Shown here: positions 7,732-14,357 of the stretch, one piece after another
How positions within the stretch are numbered: position 1 is the stretch's first letter
Layout of the letters: each line of letters begins with the position of its first letter
Assembly: GCA_030600555.1 (NCBI GenBank)
Contig: JAUVLW010000009.1
Location: forward strand, 1 to 33,661
DNA: 33,661 bases
From: Candidatus Aenigmatarchaeota archaeon
GTDB lineage: Archaea; Aenigmatarchaeota; Aenigmatarchaeia; QMZS01
Direction of reading: 5' to 3'
The notes under the pieces: model-generated
Database searches by the model: none
What the model was told of the DNA's origin: nothing
Seen by the model: only the letters and a program-made list of their open reading frames with translations
Program-made: the position numbers and the translations under genes

Positions 7732-8475
7732 TCAAATTTTCCTGCTCTCATCCCACTCCCGATTTAACCATGCGCTTAGACAGAAAATACATTTCTTATA
7801 ATAAATAGCCACTGCATTTATATTGTCTTTGCTTTCAAATAAATTGGTATAATATTTTTTGTCCACCAGTAAATTTCCATGGGCTGGTTTCTCTTCAATT
7901 CCCCTCCTGACATCAAACATTTTTTTAATGCTTCTAAGCGAGGACACTTTTTGCTTTGAACTCAAAATTATTTTTACGCTAACTTTTTTCCTCTTTGCAT
8001 ATTCTAAATCAGGAATTAATTTGTCCAATAAAGAAGTGGAAATATAATTTAAAATTATCTCTGATTTTGCTTTTGAAATAAATGTTTTTATTAATTTCAA
8101 AACTTTTTCCTCTCCCGAGATTAATTCCTGCGCAGCTTCTGAAATTATTTCTTCATCTTTTTTTGAGTGAGCCTCAATTTCTTCAAGAATTTCTGTTTTT
8201 GCTTTTTTTAATTTACTTTCTTCTTCATCCAGCTTCTTTTTGATTATGTTGAAATTTGCTGGTTTATATATTGCAGGTCTTTCTTCTATTATATTCACCC
8301 AGCCCTTTCTTGCCAAGGTTGAAAGTATATCATAGATTCTTGCTCTAGGCACTTTGGATAACTTGGATAACTCTGTGGCTGAAGAAGTTTCTGAAACACA
8401 GACCGCATAATATACTTTTGCCTCATAATCTGTAAGACCAAAAGTTTTCAGGGCATTGAGTATATTCTCTTCCAT
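7732..8475 (-). CDS. TrmB-family transcriptional regulator
   Basis: N-terminal wHTH FGLTDYEAKVYYAVCVSETSSATELSKLSKVPRARIYDILSTLARKGWVN followed by a coiled linker and sensor-like domain. Confidence 0.88.
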   Translation of the reverse strand: MEENILNALKTFGLTDYEAKVYYAVCVSETSSATELSKLSKVPRARIYDILSTLARKGWVNIIEERPAIYKPANFNIIKKKLDEEESKLKKAKTEILEEIEAHSKKDEEIISEAAQELISGEEKVLKLIKTFISKAKSEIILNYISTSLLDKLIPDLEYAKRKKVSVKIILSSKQKVSSLRSIKKMFDVRRGIEEKPAHGNLLVDKKYYTNLFESKDNINAVAIYYKKCIFCLSAWLNREWDESRKI

Positions 8476-8506
8476 AAAAAAATCTGTATTTTGTGTTTAA
8501 ATATAC

Positions 8507-8609
8507 CACTTTTGTTACGACAAGAGTTGCAAAACTTATAAATATACTAAATATATATTATATTATCAGGTAGTGACAACAGATAAATACTACTTGATAG
8601 GTGAAGAAA
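8507..8609 (+). promoter_or_regulatory. Conserved promoter-leader copy 2: palindrome TTGTTACGACAA (8512-8523), TATA-like TTATAAATA (8536-8544), hairpin (8564-8599), SD GGTGA (8600-8604); the palindrome also abuts the divergent TrmB promoter
   Basis: Near-duplicate of 5584-5687; arms TATCAGGTAGT/ACTACTTGATA (11 bp with one G-U). Confidence 0.8.
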
Positions 8610-9203
8610 ATGGAAAAAATTGCGGAATCGGATAGGGTTTGGAGAGATGGTGTTGCTGAAGGAGAAATTATCCACTATTGGCAATCTAATAATTCAGGAT
8701 ACTCTGACGGGAGATTTAAGACCAATTCAGACATTAAAGAATATGCAAAAGACCATCCTGTAATTTTGGTTGTTGACTTAATGATTGGGGCTGGGACTTA
8801 TGACCCACTTAAAGAGCTTTGTGAAGGATTTATAATGAATGATTTTCCAGTCTCTGGAAGTCATAAACCCAACCCAAATATAAAATTTCAAATCAGATAT
8901 GATTCAGGAAGAGAACCTAAGGTCAAAGACCAACCAATTGGTATTATAGATTATGCCTTGGGACTTCATAGAAAAGAACTGGAAAGAGTTCCTTACGAAG
9001 ACAGAAAAGAATTATGGGAAAAATATCCAACCAACCTAAATTGTCCAACAGATATTATTGGTGGTAAACAATATTCTGTTATGATTGAAGATGGTAATAA
9101 TGAAATATTTTATGACTCCAACAGAGCTTTATTAAAGGAAAGGCAAAAAGTCAGGCTTGAATGTAAAGCTGGTAAAACTGTTGTTTATGGGATTGGTGGG
9201 TGA
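8610..9203 (+). CDS. Hypothetical protein (unknown family)
   Basis: ATG at 8610 with upstream SD GGTGA; ORF 8601-9203 in track. Confidence 0.75.
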   Translation: MEKIAESDRVWRDGVAEGEIIHYWQSNNSGYSDGRFKTNSDIKEYAKDHPVILVVDLMIGAGTYDPLKELCEGFIMNDFPVSGSHKPNPNIKFQIRYDSGREPKVKDQPIGIIDYALGLHRKELERVPYEDRKELWEKYPTNLNCPTDIIGGKQYSVMIEDGNNEIFYDSNRALLKERQKVRLECKAGKTVVYGIGG

Positions 9204-9208
9204 AGAAG

Positions 9209-10171
9209 ATGAAAGATGCAGATGAGTATTTGAAAAGATTTCATGGGTTAGATAATAATTTAAACCCTAAAAAAATTCCGCAAGATTTAATTTTCAAAGA
9301 GCACGTTGATAAAGATTGTTATCAAAGTTTCACACAATGGAGTGAATATTATGATAGAAATAATTGGTCTGATAAAGAAGTTTATGAAGTTATTGGTGAT
9401 TATCCGGATTTACCTGAAACTCCTGAAGAAATTCAAGCGCTTATTTACAAAATTGAAAGTGAGCCTAATCTTTTAGAATCCGGGCATTACATTTCTTATT
9501 GTATAAATGAAATTCCCGACAAAGATATTGAACTTGAGCTAAAAAAATCTTATAGTTATCTTGGTAGAAATAATAATAAAAATTTAACCCTTAAAGGGGA
9601 TGTTGCTGATTGGGCTGGATATAAAAATAAAGGGAAAATTATTGTTGAAGGAACTGCTGGAGATTGGGCTGGAGCCTATATGGCTGAAGGGGAACTTATT
9701 GTTGAAGGAAATGCCCATTATTTAGTTGGAGCTCATATGCGGGGAGGAGATATTCTTATCAAAAAAAATTGTAGTGACGGCGCTGGAGATGAAATGCATA
9801 GTGGAAATATTATTGTTGAAGGAAATGCTGGTACTGCTGGAGATGGTATGTATGGAGGGCACCTTATAATCAAAGGGTGCGCTGGTAAGAGAGTTGGAGC
9901 TAATATGCAAGGAGGTGACATTATTATTGAGGGTAATGTTAAGAATCAATTGGGGTGTTATATGGTAGGAGGGAAAATTATTGTTAAAGGTAATGCCCAT
10001 TATTTAGTTGGAGATGAGATGTATGGTGGAGATATTATTATTGAAGGAACTGCCGAAGAATATATTGGAAGAGGTATGCGAGGAGGTTCTATTAGAGTTA
10101 AAGACAAACTTTATGTTCGTGGAGAAAAACATTATTGCGACGACGATTATATTATAGTTGTGGCAGATTGA
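9209..10171 (+). CDS. GXGXG-repeat beta-helix protein (FwdC / glutamate synthase alpha C-terminal domain-like) with a unique N-terminal domain
   Basis: About nine tandem about 19-20 aa repeats of the type GxxMxGGxIIIEGNA (e.g. GDGMYGGHLIIKGCAGKRV, GANMQGGDIIIEGNVKNQL, GDEMYGGDIIIEGTAEEYI); SD GGTGA then ATG at 9209. Confidence 0.85.
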   Translation: MKDADEYLKRFHGLDNNLNPKKIPQDLIFKEHVDKDCYQSFTQWSEYYDRNNWSDKEVYEVIGDYPDLPETPEEIQALIYKIESEPNLLESGHYISYCINEIPDKDIELELKKSYSYLGRNNNKNLTLKGDVADWAGYKNKGKIIVEGTAGDWAGAYMAEGELIVEGNAHYLVGAHMRGGDILIKKNCSDGAGDEMHSGNIIVEGNAGTAGDGMYGGHLIIKGCAGKRVGANMQGGDIIIEGNVKNQLGCYMVGGKIIVKGNAHYLVGDEMYGGDIIIEGTAEEYIGRGMRGGSIRVKDKLYVRGEKHYCDDDYIIVVAD

Positions 10172-10198
10172 TAAATTTGAGAATGAAAGAGAAAAATT

Positions 10199-10693
10199 AT
10201 GAAGGATGGAAAAATATTGTGGATGCACTTTGCGAGATATAATGCCAACAACAATGTCTGGATTGAGACAAAATTAATATTGGATTACTTTAAAGGACCT
10301 CTCGGGAAAAAACTTGATGGGAGTACTTAAGATATGGCTAATCGCGAAAGATATAGAAGGGGTGAGAAATTTCCATCCTATCGTGAAAAAAAGACTTTCC
10401 CCACAGGAGTGCATTATGGAATTGATGGTGGTATGAGATATCTGCTGAATAATCAAGATATTGTTATTTCTTATAAATATTATGAGATAAAACCCTTAGA
10501 CAGCCCTTTTGATATTTACCTTGGTCAATATGACGCAGATAAATCCTTAATTACTTGAAATGGAGTTGATATAATAGATGTGAGGGATTTTAAACGTCAT
10601 ATAGATTTTCAGGACAGTGGGGTTTACGAAGGCTATAATGAATGGAATAAAAAACCTTACTTAATTAAATTCATTGAAATTACTCCTCATTAG
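10199..10693 (+). pseudogene. Single reading frame interrupted by in-frame TAA (10328) and TGA (10556); degraded hypothetical gene or several tiny ORFs
   Basis: One frame reads MKDGKILWMHFARYNANNNVWIETKLILDYFKGPLGKKLDGST*DMANRERYRRGEKFPSYREKKTFPTGVHYGIDGGMRYLLNNQDIVISYKYYEIKPLDSPFDIYLGQYDADKSLIT*NGVDIIDVRDFKRHIDFQDSGVYEGYNEWNKKPYLIKFIEITPH*. Confidence 0.5.
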
Positions 10694-10766
10694 ACTGAAA
10701 TTTAAGTTTTTCTGAAAAGAGATTTATTTTAATTTATTTACCTTTTATGGGCTGGTGGTCTAGACT

Positions 10767-10796
10767 CTGAATAGCAACAGATATCAGGGAGATAAG
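10767..10796 (+). other. D-loop intron of tRNA-Val, about 30 nt
   Basis: Insert ctgaatagcaacagatatcagggagataag between GTCTAGACT and GGTTATGAC. Confidence 0.8.
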
Positions 10797-10839
10797 GGTT
10801 ATGACGCTGCCTTTACAAGGCAGAGGTCGGCGGTTCAAA

Positions 10840-10944
10840 TGCAACCCTTTAAAAACAATCGTTTTCTTTCAGAAAACGGTGCATCATTTTCGAAGAAAAT
10901 GAATGAGGTCTGCACCCCAAAATATAATTGGGGTGAAATGGAAA
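10840..10944 (+). other. T-loop intron of tRNA-Val, about 105 nt (position 59/60 or a 1-3 nt shift)
   Basis: GGCGG-TTCAAA|tgcaaccctttaaaaac...aggtctgcaccccaaaatataattggggtgaaatggaaa|T-CCGCC; shares blocks with the tRNA-Lys T-loop intron. Confidence 0.85.
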
Positions 10945-10966
10945 TCCGCCTCAGCCCATTTTAATT

Positions 10967-11338
10967 TTAAAACGCATTAAAAAATTCAATCCCGAACCCT
11001 TTTTCTTCAATCAGTTTCTCAGAGGCAACCCCCTTGTTTTCTGTCACCTCAATTGCTTTCAGAAATTTCCACCCTTCCTGGGCTTGTTTTATTGCCACCA
11101 AAGGAATTGCTCCTGCTTTTTCCGCAAAGTCAGTCAAACTTCCCATCTGCCTCTCTGAAATTCTCACTGTTGAAGCCCAGCTCTTGCATTCAAAAACAAA
11201 AATGTGCCCAAGTTTACACGCAATCACATCTATGGAATCCTTCCCGGATTTCGGAGCTCTAAGAACCGCAAAGTCAAGACTTGAAAGAAGTTTCATCAAT
11301 TCGTGTTCTGCCCTAAAACCTTTTTTGTAAGTGTGCAT
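10967..11338 (-). CDS. hjc: Holliday junction resolvase Hjc
   Basis: YKKGFRAEHELMKLLSSLDFAVLRAPKSGKDSIDVIACKLGHIFVFECKSWAS matches the Hjc nuclease core (E, D, E-x-K). Confidence 0.9.
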   Translation of the reverse strand: MHTYKKGFRAEHELMKLLSSLDFAVLRAPKSGKDSIDVIACKLGHIFVFECKSWASTVRISERQMGSLTDFAEKAGAIPLVAIKQAQEGWKFLKAIEVTENKGVASEKLIEEKGFGIEFFNAF

Positions 11339-11339
11339 A

Positions 11340-11594
11340 TTAACCGAATTTTAATTTAAGCAATAATAGAATAAATATTAATATTAAACTGATTCCGTTC
11401 GCAAGTAAAACAGCCAAGTCACTAATAAGAAATCCATAAACAACCCATAAAGAGACTCCGGTGAAAAGAATCGCGCACCAAGTTAATGAAATATCTTTTG
11501 TCTCCTTTAATTTTATTGTTTTAAGCAATTGGGGCACAAGCGAAACTGTGGTCAACGCCCCGGCAATAAGACCCACCAAAATAATGTAATCCAT
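11340..11594 (-). CDS. SemiSWEET / PQ-loop family small membrane transporter
   Basis: 84 aa, three hydrophobic segments, LIAGALTTVSLVPQLLKTIKLKETKDISLTW PQ-loop motif. Confidence 0.88.
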   Translation of the reverse strand: MDYIILVGLIAGALTTVSLVPQLLKTIKLKETKDISLTWCAILFTGVSLWVVYGFLISDLAVLLANGISLILIFILLLLKLKFG

Positions 11595-11650
11595 AAAGTA
11601 GAATAAAAATTAAGTTATTGTTGAAACAAAAGAATAGAATTTCTATTATT

Positions 11651-12211
11651 ATGAAAATATTGTTAATCAACAATCTCACAAAACATTTGGAAGAATTGCA
11701 GGAAATATTAAAACCTCATAAAATCACAACCGCGCATTTTCAAGAGTTGCCTGAAAATTATTCGGACTTCGACGGTATAATTCTCTCTGGGGGAAGCAAA
11801 TACAAAGTTAAAAATAATGAAGAAATTTACAAACAGGAGATTGAACTCATAAAAAATTCTGAAATTCCTGTTTTCGGAATCTGTCTGGGATTTGAATTAA
11901 TATGCCACACTTACGGAGAAAAACTTGAAATGCTCAAAGAAAAAAAGAGGTGTTTAAGAAATCTGGAAATTATTGAAAAAAACCCCTTGCTGGAAGGAAT
12001 CAATAAATTGAGTGTTTTTGAAGCTCACAGATTTTATGTAAAAGAAGTCAAAAATATGATTTTACTTGCAAAATCCAAAACAGGTGTAGAAATCATAAAA
12101 CACCCGGAAAAACCAATTTACGGGGTTCAGTTCCACCCTGAAGTTAAGATAAGGGAAAATCAGGGGCTCAGAATCCTGACAAATTTCCTGAAATTATGCA
12201 AAACAAAGTGA
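11651..12211 (+). CDS. Class I glutamine amidotransferase, GMP synthase subunit A-like
   Basis: IILSGGSKYK...PVFGICLGFELICHTYG (nucleophile Cys) and GVQFHPEVK motifs; ATG 11651 preferred over track start 11618. Confidence 0.82.
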   Translation: MKILLINNLTKHLEELQEILKPHKITTAHFQELPENYSDFDGIILSGGSKYKVKNNEEIYKQEIELIKNSEIPVFGICLGFELICHTYGEKLEMLKEKKRCLRNLEIIEKNPLLEGINKLSVFEAHRFYVKEVKNMILLAKSKTGVEIIKHPEKPIYGVQFHPEVKIRENQGLRILTNFLKLCKTK

Positions 12212-12235
12212 ATTAAATAGTTTAATAATTTAGTT

Positions 12236-13168
12236 ATGGATATTAACGAATTGAAAGACAAAATCGCGAAAGAAGCCGAATTAACCCGGGAAGAAGTTGA
12301 TAAAAAAATAGAGGATAAGGTTTTTGAATTGTCTGAACTGGTTTCTGAAGAAGGAGCCGCTTACATTGTTGCAAAAGAAGAAGGACTGGACCTGCTTGAA
12401 AAAAGAGAAAGGAGTCTGAAAATAAAAAACATTATACCTAACCTTAGAAATGTTGAAGTTATCGGAAAAATTGTGGAATTATCCGAGGTTCGGGAATTTG
12501 AGAGAAATGAGAAAAAAGGGCAGGTGAGGAATATTACAATTGGAGATGAAACTGGACGCATTAGAATTGTATTCTGGAATAATATGGTTGAACTAACTGA
12601 AAACCTGAATGAAGGAGATGTTGTAAGAATTAAACAAGGATTCACAAAAGCAAATACTTTTGGAATGCCTGAAATCCATTTAAGCGCAAGAAGCACAATT
12701 GAACCTGAAGAAAAAGAAATTGAAGTCGCTGAAAAATCAGCAAAATATTCAGAGATTCCCACTTCAAAAAATATGGGTGAAAGAAAAAATCTGAAAGAAG
12801 TTGCTGATAATGATTTTCTTGAAGCAAAAGCCGCAATTGTTTCATTGTCGGAAAGAGAATATCTAACCTGCCCTGACTGCAATTCAAAGCTTGAAGAAAT
12901 CAATGGAAGTTGCGTATGCAAAGACCACGGAAAAGTGGAACCCAAAAAAAATTTAATAATTCATGGTTACCTTGATGATGGGTTGGCGACATTGAGATTT
13001 GTTTCATTCAAAGAAACCGCGGAGAGAATCAAAAATGAAAATTTAATCGGTCGGGAAAAACTCTTTACTGGAAGAATAAAGAAAAATGAATATTTCGGCA
13101 ATCTTGAATTAATGGTAAATAAAATCGATGATATTGACCTTGAGGAAGAAATTGAGAAATTAAAATAA
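12236..13168 (+). CDS. RPA-like single-stranded DNA-binding protein (OB fold plus zinc finger)
   Basis: OB-fold NVEVIGKIVELSEVREFERNEKKGQVRNITIGDETGRIRIVFWNNMVE and zinc finger CPDCNSKLEEINGSCVCKDHG. Confidence 0.87.
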   Translation: MDINELKDKIAKEAELTREEVDKKIEDKVFELSELVSEEGAAYIVAKEEGLDLLEKRERSLKIKNIIPNLRNVEVIGKIVELSEVREFERNEKKGQVRNITIGDETGRIRIVFWNNMVELTENLNEGDVVRIKQGFTKANTFGMPEIHLSARSTIEPEEKEIEVAEKSAKYSEIPTSKNMGERKNLKEVADNDFLEAKAAIVSLSEREYLTCPDCNSKLEEINGSCVCKDHGKVEPKKNLIIHGYLDDGLATLRFVSFKETAERIKNENLIGREKLFTGRIKKNEYFGNLELMVNKIDDIDLEEEIEKLK

Positions 13169-13231
13169 GATATTTAAGCAAAATTTGAGGTTCTGACAAA
13201 TTCCGTTAATTTATCAATTTTTAAATTAATT

Positions 13232-13945
13232 ATGGATAAAATAAATAGAGGGGAGCTTGTTGTCGCATCAGTTGAGGAGATTCATTCAAGTTCTGTGGAA
13301 TTAAAACTTGTGGAATATAATTTAAAAGGTTTCCTGAATGTATCAAATATCCCCGGATTATGGATTAGGGATTTAAAAAAGAATATTAAAAAAGGTCAGA
13401 TGATTATTGGAAAAGTTATCCATATTGACCACCTGGTTGAAATTTCGCTTAAAGGCATCTCCCGCAGTGAAAAAGAAAGGAGATTAAAAGATTACGGAAA
13501 AGAGACAAAAGCAATCAGACTTTTTGAAAGAATATCTAAAGATTACAAAATTTCTCCGAAAAAAATTGAAAATGAAATTTCTCTTTTAAAGCAAAATTAT
13601 GGCAGTGTTTTTGAAACTCTTGCGCTTATCAGAAAAAGTGAAGAAGTAAATTTCAGCGAAGATTTTTCTGAATTGAACGAAAGATTTAAAACCGGGGAAA
13701 AAATTTATGAAATTAAAGGTGAAATTGAACTGCATTCCGACAAAGGCAATGGTGTTGATTTAATAAAAAATGGTCTGGATGAATTAAAAAATATTGAAAG
13801 CACTTACAAAGGAAACACAATATTTCTGCTTAAATTAAAAACAACGAATCCAAAAAAAGGTGAAAAAAATCTTGTTAAAGAAGCTGAAAAAGTTATTTCA
13901 AAAATAAAAAGTAAAGGGGGTTCCGGAGAATTTAAATTATTATAA
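13232..13945 (+). CDS. Translation initiation factor aIF2 subunit alpha
   Basis: N-terminal S1 domain GELVVASVEEIHSSSVELKLVEYNLKGFLNVSNIPGLWIRDLKKNIKKGQMIIGKVIHID followed by an aIF2-alpha-like helical and C-terminal domain. Confidence 0.88.
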   Translation: MDKINRGELVVASVEEIHSSSVELKLVEYNLKGFLNVSNIPGLWIRDLKKNIKKGQMIIGKVIHIDHLVEISLKGISRSEKERRLKDYGKETKAIRLFERISKDYKISPKKIENEISLLKQNYGSVFETLALIRKSEEVNFSEDFSELNERFKTGEKIYEIKGEIELHSDKGNGVDLIKNGLDELKNIESTYKGNTIFLLKLKTTNPKKGEKNLVKEAEKVISKIKSKGGSGEFKLL

Positions 13946-13947
13946 TT

Positions 13948-14136
13948 CTACAATTCTTTCACTTCTATTGCCTGAACCGGACAGGTATCTGATGCTTCCT
14001 TGTTGCAACCCTCCTTTTCTACTTCGGTTTTCTTAAGGTGCGCTTTTCCATCATCCTTAATTTCCAGATTATCGCACACAGCAACACAGGCTCCACATCC
14101 TATGCATTTTTCCTTATCTACAGATATCTTAAACAT
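13948..14136 (-). CDS. Small ferredoxin (4Fe-4S)
   Basis: KCIGCGACVAVC...CNKEASDTCPVQAIEV. Confidence 0.92.
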   Translation of the reverse strand: MFKISVDKEKCIGCGACVAVCDNLEIKDDGKAHLKKTEVEKEGCNKEASDTCPVQAIEVKEL

Positions 14137-14178
14137 TATATTATATATAAAATAATAGATTTAAATGAAATTTGGAGA

Positions 14179-14343
14179 TTATTTCAACTCATAATCAGGT
14201 ATTACTCCAGTAGCAATCTCCTTTAAATAACATCCTCCACAAGTACCTATCTGACAGAAATGAGCCGAAGAATAAGGCTCAAGACCCAAGTACTTCAGGC
14301 GTTCATTCACCGCCCCAATACGATGGCATATCTCTCCTTTCAT
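14179..14343 (-). CDS. 54 aa cysteine-containing small protein, hypothetical (absent from the ORF track)
   Basis: Reverse-strand ATG at 14341-14343 reads MKGEICHRIGAVNERLKYLGLEPYSSAHFCQIGTCGGCYLKEIATGVIPDYELK*; fits between CCA enzyme and ferredoxin on the same strand. Confidence 0.65.
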   Translation of the reverse strand: MKGEICHRIGAVNERLKYLGLEPYSSAHFCQIGTCGGCYLKEIATGVIPDYELK

Positions 14344-14357
14344 ATTATTTAGATTAA

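Larger units (their letters stand above)
10749..10958 (+). tRNA. tRNA-Val (UAC anticodon), interrupted by two apparent introns
   Basis: Exons assemble to GGGCTGG-TG-GTC-TAGACTGGTTAT-GAC-G-CTGCC-TTTACAA-GGCAG-AGGTC-GGCGG-TTCAAAT-CCGCC-TCAGCCC-A (75 nt). Confidence 0.9.

Noticed and set aside
9722-10000. Minus-strand ORFs 9722-10000 and 9733-9921 with repetitive sequence
   Set aside because: Antisense shadows produced by the tandem repeats of the beta-helix gene.
9209-10171. Repeated nucleotide words suggestive of a CRISPR or tandem DNA repeat array
   Set aside because: Repeats are degenerate, in-frame and encode GXGXG protein repeats; no spacers. No CRISPR array seen anywhere in the window.
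10334-10558. Independent 74-aa gene MANRERYRRGEK...
   Set aside because: Same reading frame continues on both sides of its stops, so treated as part of a degraded longer gene instead.
2762-10944. T-loop introns as classical group I introns
   Set aside because: Too short (about 90-105 nt) and no recognisable P7/G-binding or GACTA...TAGTC core motifs by eye.
12361-12945. 194-aa minus-strand ORF
   Set aside because: Antisense to the RPA-like gene, whose OB-fold and zinc finger are clear.
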